The notes beneath the pieces were generated by a model that saw only the letters and a program-made list of their open reading frames with translations, made no database searches and was not told the origin of the DNA. Positions 1-7,752 of a stretch of 26,164 nucleotides of DNA are shown one piece after another. Positions within the stretch are counted from its first letter, which is position 1. The number at the start of each line of letters is the position of its first letter. The position numbers and the translations under genes were made by a program. Source of the DNA: Mesostigma viride (lineage: Eukaryota; Streptophyta; Mesostigmatophyceae; Mesostigmatales; Mesostigmataceae); NCBI GenBank assembly GCA_009746045.1, contig RPFO01001616.1:1-26164 (forward strand), written 5' to 3'.

Positions 1-206
1 AGCAATGCCTAGAGCTGGCCAGAAACCACTTTCTCGCTGTGCTGTGCAGGGAAAAGCATCCCGTTATCAAGCCCACCATGTAGAGACAATACCAAACGCT
101 ACTTCACTGGTTTCGTTGAAGCCTTACTAATAGCAATTCAAATCTGGTCCAAAATCTGCGTGACATAGTGGTATTCCCCAACCATCACCAGCGAACGCTA
201 CAAGCA
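1..206. other. Left flank of LTR element, no gene seen
   Basis: No reading frame, RNA gene or repeat could be supported in this short flank. Its last five bases (202-206, AAGCA) are the left copy of the target-site duplication of the LTR element that follows. Confidence 0.6.
202..206. repeat. Target-site duplication, left copy (AAGCA)
   Basis: Identical to 18740-18744 immediately after the 3' LTR. Five bases is the usual duplication length for many LTR retrotransposon integrases. Confidence 0.93.
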
Positions 207-981
207 TGTAACAAGCAAAAAATGACTTTGTTGTTAATTACATCCTTTGTTTTGTGAATGTTTGGCTTTTATTCGAGGACTTTTGGATCAGTATGAGAAA
301 GTTATGAGGTTTCTAAGACGATGGTACTTGGAGCTATACTTTGTCAACCAACTGATAGGAACCCTCATTGGTCGTGGCCTGATCCACGTAGGGTTGTAGT
401 TTTGTTGGTTGGTACTACTGATAGGAGCCCTCATTTCGTGGCCTGATCCACGTGGGGTTGTAGTTTTTAGTTGGTACTATTGAGTCTTAAATGCTCCTTT
501 GGGACTTCGTGCTACGACAGATTTAGATCTCATGGAAAGATTCTGCCAGGCTGTGTGGTGTTGTTCTGTTTTGTGTGACTAGGATGGATACGAAGATCTT
601 GTATAGAATTCCATGATTCTGATTGGTTCTCTTCAGGCTAAGGTTGGAGCAAGTTCGACAAGCACGTCGATATCAAGGACGTGGGGTCGCCATTGTTGGG
701 ACGTTGGTTTTGATTCACCATGGTATAATAAAGCTTGTCTTTGTTGTCCATTCATAAGAGCCCCTTGGCTATAGACGTCCTTCAGTTCCACAGAGGTCGT
801 CTATACACGAGCTTGTCTTTGTGTCTACAAGGGGTCGTGATTCCCTAAATCACGTGCTGTGGAATTTTCATCTCAACGTTGCTCGGATACTTGAAGTTCT
901 GCGACTCAGGAAAGCAACCCAGGTAAAAGATCTTTCATATTGGACTGTGGATGATGTTGATGATCATTTTTAGTCGTTACA
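207..981 (+). repeat. 5' LTR (775 bp)
   Basis: It aligns end to end with 17961-18739. By eye the two differ by about 13 small insertions or deletions and only one substitution (T/C near 868). Inside it a ~65-bp unit is repeated twice in tandem (351-416 and 417-478), each copy carrying a GTGGCCTGATCCACGT core that itself contains a short inverted repeat. A TATAATAAA string at 724-732 could serve as a TATA box or overlap a poly(A) signal. The function, by family knowledge, is to supply promoter and RNA 3'-end signals to the element. Confidence 0.96.
724..732 (+). promoter_or_regulatory. Possible TATA box / poly(A) signal in LTR
   Basis: The string TATAATAAA contains both a TATA-like core and AATAAA. 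It is conserved in the 3' LTR at 18483-18491. LTRs need both signals, but the transcription start is not shown by the sequence. Confidence 0.4.
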
Positions 982-982
982 T

Positions 983-997
983 TGGTATCGGGGATCT
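983..997 (+). other. tRNA primer-binding site
   Basis: One base after the LTR comes TGGTATCGGGGATCT. TGG pairs with the CCA tail common to all tRNAs, and TGGTATC is the first part of the initiator-methionine primer site used by many plant LTR elements (TGGTATCAGAGC). The next bases differ from the plant version (GGGG instead of AGAG), which predicts a primer tRNA starting ATCGGGG, with the A1 typical of eukaryotic initiator tRNAs. The identity of the primer is inference. Confidence 0.75.
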
Positions 998-1208
998 CTA
1001 CTTTGGTGTTTCTCTTGAAGTCGCAACCTTCCGGGTAGTACAACGTTGATCAGATGTCTGTCATCCGAGAAGATTCATAGAGTTGCGGAAAACTTACGGT
1101 GTTACAGACTGAGACACATCCTGATGTGACTGTCTTGCTCTGTAACACTAGAAGTCAGCCGTAACCGTTGTCTCTACTAGGCAGACGATCGCGACTCCAT
1201 GTGGAAGT

Positions 1209-1442
1209 ATGAGTAGTTCGAAGACACAATCACCTTTACCCCCTACTAATCAAGGTTTGGGAGATCCGTCATCATCTCTGGAACCCATTGCTAGGGAAGG
1301 TGCTGAGACAACTACTCATACTCCACGGCGTCAACTCAATTTCAATCGTACTTCTATGACTGAAGTGAGGCGGGTTACACAATCACCTTCATCCTTACGG
1401 AACCAGGTGTGGGCGAACTTCTTCTCCTTCACCTCTCCCTAG
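1209..1442 (+). CDS. Short leader ORF, possible gag N-terminus
   Basis: A 77-residue ORF begins about 210 bases after the primer-binding site, where gag would be expected in an LTR element. The product is rich in Ser, Thr, Pro and Gln and looks disordered. No capsid fold motif or zinc knuckle is visible. It stops at 1442, 130 bases before the nested DNA transposon begins at 1575, so the stop is not caused by that insertion. Either the ORF is a truncated gag start in a decayed element, or a frameshift cut it short. The part of the element after the nested insertion (from 10472) does not continue it in an obvious frame. The assignment to gag rests on position alone. Confidence 0.35.
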   Translation: MSSSKTQSPLPPTNQGLGDPSSSLEPIAREGAETTTHTPRRQLNFNRTSMTEVRRVTQSPSSLRNQVWANFFSFTSP

Positions 1443-1569
1443 AAAAGGGTGTTGCATAAGCCATTATTAACGCACCACTAAGTCACCGTCCCTTTCTTTA
1501 AATTCGTGCAATATTTCATTGACAAGCGTCCTTACTTACGGGCTTTCGGCTGGCTGGCCGCATCGTGCT

Positions 1570-1574
1570 GAAGT
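1570..1574. repeat. Target-site duplication of nested element, left (GAAGT)
   Basis: Matches 10472-10476 exactly. If the terminal T of the right TIR is counted, a 6-base TGAAGT duplication (1569-1574 and 10471-10476) is equally possible. Confidence 0.8.
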
Positions 1575-1663
1575 AGTTAAGTAATGCAATACGCATTACT
1601 TTTGCATACTTGTACAAGTATGCAAAAGTAACCCTGCCAGCCGTTAAGAATGTACTCCAGCAC
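1575..1663 (+). repeat. Left terminal inverted repeat
   Basis: It has three blocks. An outer 25 bases (1575-1599) recur inverted at 9808-9832 and 10447-10471. A 28-bp perfect palindrome (1600-1627, TTTTGCATACTTG, TA, CAAGTATGCAAAA) has its right-end counterpart at 10421-10446. An inner block (1632-1663) is inverted at 9777-9808 with two mismatches. A palindrome embedded in a TIR can form a hairpin close to the transposon end. Confidence 0.85.
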
Positions 1664-2300
1664 AAGTACATTTTGAGTTTTTCCAAGTTTCTTGTTTTTT
1701 GCTTGTTTCAAGTTCAGTTTTGCATAAAAAGTGTCCCCATAGCCCCTGGATCTCATCTGGAGGTAGTTGAACTAGTATATGCTACAATATACTAGGTTGT
1801 ACTATTTTCTACTACATTTATACTATAATGTACTAAATTGAACTACATCTGAACTAAATGTAACTGTGATTGATGCCCCTGTAACGTCTCCCAATGCTCA
1901 ATAACAGGTCTGGCCACCATTGGTAACCTCCTAGAGCCATTCACAGCTGCATTTCGTGGATCACCGCACAAAAAAAAAATGTTTTACTTAGCCTTATCAA
2001 CATGGGAATGAGGGCTTTGGTGTGCAAACATGCATCTGTGCTAAAAATTGGACATTCTGAAACTGCGCGAGAGTCTGGTAATACTTAAGCACTTCAGGTC
2101 ATGATCGAAGTATATAATGAACTGATGCAAGCAATCAAGCATTATGCAAGGAATGGAATGCTGCAATGAATTTTAGCAGTAATACTTGCAACTAGGGAAC
2201 ACACGATAAAGTCACGAATCTGACATGCATTGTGCCGTCATGGCACATGCATGAACATGTACACGATCAGAGGATCACGCGGACGCCCACGTGCACGCGC
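1664..2300. other. AT-richer stretch without a gene
   Basis: About 640 bases between the left TIR and the C-rich repeats. A run of related TACTA/TACAA strings occurs at about 1768-1862 (degenerate ACTA-type repeats). The one short ORF here (1610-1795) starts inside the TIR palindrome and has no recognisable domain, so I do not call it a gene. Confidence 0.5.
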
Positions 2301-2315
2301 ATGGCAATCCCCATG

Positions 2316-2603
2316 CCCCCCCCCCCCCCCACACACACAAGCCCCAACTCCAAACATTGCACCAATGACCCACCCACCCAAACCCAACCCCAGCCCCCCT
2401 GACCCCCCCAACGCCCATGCACACGCCCATGCCCCCGCCCCCGCCCCGCCCCCGCCCCCGCCCCCGCCCACGCCCCCGCCCCGCCCACGCCCACGCCCAC
2501 GCCCACGCCCCCGCCCCCGCCCACGCCCCCGCCCCCGCCCACGCCCCGCCCACGCCCCGCCCCGCCCCGCCCATGCCCATGCCCCTGCCCCCGCACCCGC
2601 CCA
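2316..2603 (+). repeat. C-rich degenerate repeat, including a 15-C run
   Basis: Positions 2316-2330 are 15 consecutive C, followed by an ACACAC run. The stretch after 2400 is an irregular mix of CCCCCG, CCCACG and CCCATG hexamers. It is the degenerate edge of the array that follows. The G-rich complementary strand could form G-quadruplexes. Confidence 0.85.
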
Positions 2604-2859
2604 TTCTCACCCACGCCCACGCCCACGCCCACGCCCACGCCCATGCCCACGCCCACGCCCACGCCCACGCCCACGCCCACGCCCACGCCCACGCCCACGC
2701 CCACGCCCACGCCCACGCCCACGCCCACGCCCACGCCCACGCCCACGCCCACGCCCACGCCCACGCCCACGCCCACGCCCACGCCCACGCCCACGCCCAC
2801 GCCCACGCCCACGCCCACGCCCACGCCCACGCCCACGCCCACGCCCACGCCCACGCCCA
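2604..2859 (+). repeat. (CCCACG)n hexanucleotide array 1
   Basis: About 40 nearly pure copies of a CCCACG hexamer. Long dipeptide-repeat ORFs on both strands (His-Ala, Pro-Thr, Gly-Val, Trp-Ala, Arg-Gly) are consequences of the 6-base period and are not genes. The unit is followed by a ~110-base unique flank (2858-2965) that recurs after array 2. Confidence 0.97.
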
Positions 2860-2965
2860 CCCTAGCCTCACCCCTACTCCAAGCCACAATTATACCCAAA
2901 GCCACAGCCAGAAGTAGAGCGCAGCTGCAACAATAGCAGACGTAGCTGAGACACACACCTACCCA
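2858..2965 (+). repeat. Unique flank of array 1, duplicated after array 2
   Basis: It begins ACCCTAGCCTCACCCCTACT. The same text with scattered differences is found at 3491-3600, so array plus flank form a higher-order repeat of two units. Confidence 0.9.
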
Positions 2966-3490
2966 CGCCAACGCCCACGCCCACGCCCACGCCCACGCCC
3001 ACGCCCACGCCCACGCCCACGCCCACGCCCACGCCCACGCCCACGCCCACGCCCACGCCCACGCCCACGCCCACGCCCACGCCCACGCCCACGCCCACGC
3101 CCACGCCCACGCCCACGCCCACGCCCACGCCCACGCCCACGCCCACGCCCACGCCCACGCCCACGCCCACGCCCACGCCACGCCCACGCCCACGCCCACA
3201 CCCACGCCACGCCCCGCCCACGCCCACGCCCACGCCCACGCCACGCCCACGCCCACGCCCACGCCCACGCCCACGCCCACGCCCACGCCCACGCCCACGC
3301 CCACGCCCACGCCCACGCCCACGCCACGCCCACGCCCACGCCCACGCCCACGCCCACGCCCACGCCCACGCCCACGCCCACGCCCACCCACGCCCACGCC
3401 CACGCCCACGCCCACGCCCACGCCCACGCCCACGCCCACGCCCACGCCCACGCCACGCCCACGCCCACGCCCACGCCCGCGCCTGCGCCC
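2966..3490 (+). repeat. (CCCACG)n hexanucleotide array 2
   Basis: About 85 copies of the hexamer, interrupted by a few 5-base units (CCACG, for example near 3178-3210, 3240, 3323 and 3451) that shift the phase. It ends in the degenerate CCCGCGCCTGCGCCC. Confidence 0.97.
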
Positions 3491-3600
3491 ACCCTAGCCT
3501 CACCCCTACTCCAAGCCACAAATGCACCGTAAGCCACAGCCAGAAGTACAGCACAGCAGCGACAATTGCAGACTTAGCCCAGACACACACCTACCCACGT
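3491..3600 (+). repeat. Second copy of array flank
   Basis: Copy of 2858-2965 with several substitutions and small indels. It shows that the array and its flank were duplicated together. Confidence 0.88.
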
Positions 3601-3760
3601 CAATGCCCCTGCCCAGAGACTCGCGGCCTCATCCCACCCCCCTGCACGAACAGTTCCCAAACAAAAGAAAAGGCAAACAAAAGGAACAAGAGTAGCAAGC
3701 TGCATTGCGAGCACATATGCCAGTTCTGGTGCACATGCCAGGCCGAAAGCAACTCATGAT

Positions 3761-3930
3761 TGCCCCTGCCCCTGCCCCTGCCCCTACCCCTGCCCCTGCC
3801 CCTGCCCCTGCCCCTGCCCCTGCCCCTGCCCCTGCCCCTGCCCCTGCCCCTGCCCCTGCCCCTGCCCCTGCCCCTGCCCCTGCCCCTGCCCCTGCCCCTG
3901 CCCCTGCCCCTGCCCCTGCCCTGCCCCTGC
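3761..3930 (+). repeat. (CCCTGC)n hexanucleotide array
   Basis: About 28 copies of a CCCTGC hexamer with one TACCCC variant near the start (about 3785). It is a different hexamer from the arrays upstream. The Ala-Pro and Leu-Pro ORFs across it are repeat artefacts. Confidence 0.96.
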
Positions 3931-3957
3931 CATCACCATTCTAACCACCACACATTA

Positions 3958-4018
3958 CGAAAAGCAAGAAGAAATTATAATAATAAGAAGAAATAATAAG
4001 AAGAAATAATAATAATAA
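3958..4018 (+). repeat. AAT/AAG trinucleotide-rich tract
   Basis: Runs of AATAAT and AAGAAATAAT follow the CCCTGC array. The strand is almost free of C over about 60 bases. Confidence 0.8.
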
Positions 4019-4019
4019 A

Positions 4020-4436
4020 CAAGCACAAAGTTGACTGCACATGCGACTGTACCAGTAGGCACGTAGCAAATTTTAGCTGCAGCTTCAATTTCAACTTCAT
4101 TGCAATTGCAAGTGTGACTGCATGTGTAATTGCACTACCAATGCCTAATGCCCACTGCATGTGCCCAGTGCGAATGCAATTCAAAAGCAACATGCAATCG
4201 AAATTACAGCTGAAGCCGGCTATTAACAAAGATATTTAAAGCAGTTGTTAACTACAGAGACCCAATGAAAATGCAAATGCAATGAAAAAGCAACAGAAGT
4301 TGAAGCCACTGCCACTCTACCTGCCGACAGTAACACCACCGCCAGCACCCACTCATATCCCAACGACAAGGAAATAGAATTGCCCAAAGCCAGACATACA
4401 TTGGGACGCATAAGCAAACGGCAACGCAAGCGCACA
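4020..4436. other. Degenerate TGCAA-rich stretch, no gene
   Basis: TGCAA, GCAAAT and related hexamers recur irregularly, which suggests an eroded simple repeat. ORFs on both strands here show no domain and mirror one another, so I leave them out. Confidence 0.45.
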
Positions 4437-4496
4437 TGCAAATGTATACGCAAAGGCAAAGGCAAAGGCAAACGCAAACGCAAACGCAAACGCAAG
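4437..4496 (+). repeat. (GCAAAC/GCAAAG)n hexamer array
   Basis: About eight hexamers of the type GCAAAG then GCAAAC in a row. This is the fourth kind of hexamer array in this element. The Arg/Lys-rich and Gln-rich ORFs across it (4380-4646, 4436-4963) follow from the repeat. Confidence 0.88.
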
Positions 4497-5120
4497 CTTG
4501 TCATGTACCTACGCTTAACTGCAAACGCAAACTGTGCACGAAGCAAAAAGATTGGATGGCCAAGATCATGGCAAATACGAGGGCCGAAAACAATCCAACT
4601 TCATCTAAATGTCCGAAATCCTCACGACGTTTCGATGCGCGCTTGAATGTCGAAGGCCTGCGCCGATTATCGATCATAAGTCGAATGTGTAATTGTCGGC
4701 TTATGAGAACTGCTTTGCGACAGTATCACGTCAGGCCGTTCCTGTGCAGCCATTTTCCCTGTGCAGCGGGTGGACAACGTTCACTTTCCGCATTATTCAT
4801 GGCTATCGAAGTTAATTCTTACCGACCCCGGCTGCCATGGCCACTGGCCACGCATATCAAGTTCAGGTATTCCCGACCTGTAGCGCAGCAGATTTCTGTC
4901 GGAAGGCATCCTAAGCATCGTGATAAAAGAAATCCGAACAATAGACATTCATGCTGCATCTAAGGACATTATGGCATTTGTATATACTGCAAGTACATGT
5001 ATCGACATTGCCGTGATTGCTAACCCCGACTCACCATGAACAGGAACTTTCCCTCTGCCTCCATGAAATGTACTTCGTGAAATGTACTGTAATACATATG
5101 ATGTACTACGATGATAATCA
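4497..5120. other. Stretch without a supported gene
   Basis: No domain-bearing frame was found. A 23-base motif (5062-5084, CATGAAATGTACTTCGTGAA and so on) recurs inside the inverted repeat at about 5266-5288, which ties this stretch to the same element. Confidence 0.45.
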
Positions 5121-5735
5121 TCCCAGCAAAGCCATAGCACACCTTCCGTTTCGACCGCCATGTCGGCCACTAGTCCGGATAGCTCAATGTGCACCTGACC
5201 TTGACACTAATCGCACAAACAGCCACAATTTTGCAAGCAAGAAGACATGGCTACCTCGGCATTTCATGAAATGTACTTCGTGAAATGCATTTCGTGAAAT
5301 GTACTAAGGAACGTGATTGGCCGGCGTTCGCTCGCCAAATCTCGCAAAATGTACTAAGGCACGTGATTGGTCCCGCAAAATGTACTAAGGAACGTGATTG
5401 GCCGGCGAAGATTCTGTTTGCTGCAATTAAAATTCCCTACAGAATCTTCGCCGGCCAATCACGTTCCTTAGTACATTTTGCGGGACCAATCACGTGCCTT
5501 AGTACATTTTGCGAGATTTGGCGAGCGAACGCCGGCCAATCACGTTCCTTAGTACATTTCACGAAATGCATTTCACGAAGTACATTTCATGAAATGCCGA
5601 GGTAGCCATGTCTTCTTGCTTGCAAAATTGTGGCTGTTTGTGCGATTAGTGTCAAGGTCAGGTGCACATTGAGCTATCCGGACTAGTGGCCGACATGGCG
5701 GTCGAAACGGAAGGTGTGCTATGGCTTTGCTGGGA
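5121..5735. repeat. Perfect 297-bp inverted repeat around a 21-bp spacer
   Basis: The left arm 5121-5417 is the reverse complement of the right arm 5439-5735. I found no mismatch or gap when reading one against the other. The spacer is 5418-5438. The right arm includes the ATG (5662) and first 25 codons of the transposase-like pseudogene, so the left arm carries an inverted copy of that start (ATG at 5194 on the - strand) which runs out of homology at 5121. This looks like an inverted duplication of a gene's 5' end and upstream region. A transcript through it would fold into a ~300-bp hairpin. Confidence 0.95.
5301..5401 (+). promoter_or_regulatory. Three GTACTAAGG(A/C)ACGTGATTGG boxes, mirrored in right arm
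   Basis: Copies lie at 5301-5320, 5351-5370 and 5382-5401 on the + strand. Their mirror images are at 5455-5474, 5486-5505 and 5536-5555 on the - strand. Each has ACGTG next to ATTGG (an inverted CCAAT box), and the middle one has a full CACGTG palindrome. Clustered CCAAT and E/G-box sites upstream of an ATG are typical of promoters. The promoter role is inferred. Confidence 0.45.
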
Positions 5736-6319
5736 CATAATCGTGGCTATCTGCTTCCTGGCTTTCGCTATCATGGTGATGGGACACCATGGGAAGCGCA
5801 AGTTCGCAGCCATAGTGCTAAGCGGCAGCACCCATGCCGGCAGCCTAGTGACCGACGAGACGTTCGACTGTAAGTGCGGCCACGAGTGCATGAAGCCCAT
5901 TAGAATATCACATCTCCAGGCATTGCGAAGCGCCTGGTTTTCGCCCGGGCGGAAGCAAGAGGACAGGAAGGCGGCGATAAAGCAGCAGCTGCACCAGGGG
6001 GGGTACGACGCCATAACCACGATGTCGTCATCTACTCGTCACAAGTTCGTTCATGGCGCTGGTTTTCGGTTCGTTCTCGACGGGGGAGTCAAGGATATGA
6101 ACATAGGGTTTGTGACCCCTTTTCACTTTCGCGTTTCACTTTCGAGGCGGCCTTCAGGCACTGCCTGAAAATTAGCAACCACGTTTGGAACTCTTCGGAC
6201 CACCTGTGAAACTAATCACATTTGATGATGTGCTGGCGGGCCTGGGCATCGCATTTGAGCATTACTTCGAGCAGGGCTCAACAAGCTCGATTCGCCAACT
6301 CAACCCGAAGAAGCCCTAA
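5662..6319 (+). pseudogene. Transposase-like zinc-knuckle protein, broken by frame changes
   Basis: The first frame (5662-6168, 168 residues) has a hydrophobic segment at residues about 23-43, then a Cys cluster (CKCGHEC, about residues 70-76) followed by a LRSAWFSP...EDRKAAIKQQL helix region. A similar pattern (close Cys pairs, then an R..F/W helix, then a YRFVL...VC..AF..LGIS block) is seen in the N-terminal part of several eukaryotic transposon proteins. The expected continuation appears at 6141-6177 in another frame (FEAAFRHCLKISNHVW), and a third frame from 6191 (LFGPPVKLITFDDVL and on) ends at a TAA at 6317-6319. Two frame changes within 60 bases mean either decay, small introns or base-call errors. 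No DDE core is present. Its start lies inside the perfect inverted repeat. The family link is from motif memory, not a search. Confidence 0.55.
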
Positions 6320-6606
6320 GCTGCGGTAAGACATATATTTGTGTGGATGGCTCTTGATATCATGCTGAATTTCTAGACTTCTCTAGGTGGACAGTTCATG
6401 TGCAGCCATACAGGTCATCCATGTGTGTTTTAACCATGTTGCATGTGCCACAGATATTATGAGCAGTATTTACTAAGTGTGCTGGAGTCGTTGTTGCATG
6501 CTTGTTGTATTTCACAGTTCACGCCTGCATGAACGCATCGTTGATACTAATGATTATTCATATTGCATGACTGTTCTATTGGGGACGCCGCGCTTGATGT
6601 CACAAC
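6320..6606. other. Spacer between pseudogene and next ORF
   Basis: About 290 bases, AT-richer than the genes on either side. No feature could be supported. Confidence 0.4.
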
Positions 6607-7752
6607 GTGGCCGAAAGGGTGCATCCACCGCGACGGCCGGTGGGTGAAATCGATGGACGCATTTCCGAAGAAGCCAGCCGCGGGCCACACCCATGGCGCG
6701 GGCGGGGCGCGGGCGGGGGCGGGGGCGGGGGAGAAGGCGCGGGTGCGGGCGCGGGCGCCACCCAAGACGCGGGCGCGGGCGCGGCCGGGCGGGCGGGCGG
6801 GGCGGGGCGGGGGCGCAGGCGCCGGCGCGGGTGCGGGCGCGGGCGCCACCCAAGGCGCGCGCGCGGGCGCGGGCGGGGTGGGGGCGCAGGCGCCGGCGCG
6901 GGTGCGGGCGCGGGCGCCACCGCCGACTTGGATGATGAGCCAGCAACCGAAGCCGAGAGGGAGAGGCACCGCTCTTCGAAGGTGTTCGATCTCGAAGTGT
7001 TTTGGGGCCCGGATATGACCGTGTATGTCCGCTGGCGCCTAGCCGCATCGGAGACGTTGGTAAATGCACCGGTGAACAAGTGGCAGCCCACAGGGCCTAA
7101 TGGCGAGGCTTGTGACGGGGTCACGCCCATTGGGTACACCCCGCAGGGAGATCCTGTCTATGGGTGCCTCCTCATAGAGCGTGGCAAGGCCCCCAAAGGA
7201 AGTCCTGGTCTAGTGCCGCTTTTTGAATGGGACGAGGGCGGTGCCAGGAGATGTACCTGCGCTAGCCTTCACAGCCTTTTTCCTGACATCGTCGCCGCTG
7301 AGAAGCAGCAGTTGCTGGACGGATGGATTGAGCAGGTGCCAAAGTCCGTGGAGGATGTGCGTGCCAACAACGAGAATCTGTTCGACATCATGGAGCAAAA
7401 GCTCAAAGAGAAGCGTGAACTGCAAGCGAACAAGGCGGTACCCTTACCGCTGCGATCTGCAGGCGACCAGTCGGTTGCGCGGGCAACACGAGCACTGAGG
7501 CTGCCCATAAAACAAGTAATCTCACACGTCGCTTGCCCTGCCCGCGAGATTCAAGCGCAGATCAACCGCGCATGTGCGCCCGCTGCGCGAGGGAGCACAT
7601 CAACGGCAACGCCCGCTTTGCGCACACTGATTTCCGGCAGGCACACCTTCAAGGTGAATGGAAGCCTCATACGACGCAGCGCCTACTCGTTGTTAAGCGG
7701 CCAGCCGTCACCTGCGGGCAGGGAATGCCGTGGGCACCACACATGCTGGTGA
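6607..7752 (+). CDS. Unrecognised protein, frame 1 part of a two-frame gene
   Basis: A 381-residue frame. Residues about 30-115 are encoded by a GC-rich GCGGGC-type simple repeat (6690-6925) and read as Gly/Ala/Arg low complexity. The real protein-like part is about residues 116-285: a FDLEVFWGPDMTVYVRW block, a Gly/Pro-rich stretch with YTPQGDPVYGCLL, a CTC near a LHSLFPDI motif, and a charged, coiled-coil-like helix (NENLFDIMEQKLKEKREL). After about 7450 the composition becomes less protein-like, while the next frame (7533-8351) looks coding from about 7560. I infer one gene whose frames are joined by a short intron or a frameshift in 7440-7640. A GT...AG pair, 7438 to about 7640, is one candidate intron. 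The true start may be downstream of the repeat. Function unknown, carried by the nested TIR element. Confidence 0.5.
   Translation: MAERVHPPRRPVGEIDGRISEEASRGPHPWRGRGAGGGGGGGEGAGAGAGATQDAGAGAAGRAGGAGRGRRRRRGCGRGRHPRRARGRGRGGGAGAGAGAGAGATADLDDEPATEAERERHRSSKVFDLEVFWGPDMTVYVRWRLAASETLVNAPVNKWQPTGPNGEACDGVTPIGYTPQGDPVYGCLLIERGKAPKGSPGLVPLFEWDEGGARRCTCASLHSLFPDIVAAEKQQLLDGWIEQVPKSVEDVRANNENLFDIMEQKLKEKRELQANKAVPLPLRSAGDQSVARATRALRLPIKQVISHVACPAREIQAQINRACAPAARGSTSTATPALRTLISGRHTFKVNGSLIRRSAYSLLSGQPSPAGRECRGHHTCW
6690..6925 (+). repeat. GC-rich (GCGGGC-type) degenerate hexamer tract
   Basis: GCGGGC, GGGGGC and GCGCCACCCA blocks repeat irregularly, and a longer segment (GGGGGCGCAGGCGCCGGCGC and so on) occurs twice, near 6807 and 6880. 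All six frames stay open across it, which explains the overlapping Ala/Pro/Gly/Arg ORFs on both strands. The G-rich strand is + here, opposite to the C-rich arrays upstream. Confidence 0.9.

Noticed and set aside
2604-3490. CRISPR-like spaced repeat array
   Set aside because: Units are contiguous hexamers without unique spacers, and the genome is eukaryotic.
2230-3590. Long ORFs on both strands (up to 394 residues) of dipeptide repeats
   Set aside because: They are forced by the 6-base period of the CCCACG arrays. All frames stay open and no ORF has a non-repetitive domain.
3705-3996. Ala-Pro and Leu-Pro repeat ORFs
   Set aside because: Products of the CCCTGC array read in two frames.
4436-4963. 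175-residue ORF starting in a hexamer array
   Set aside because: The N-terminal part is repeat-encoded and the rest has no domain and no coding-like composition.
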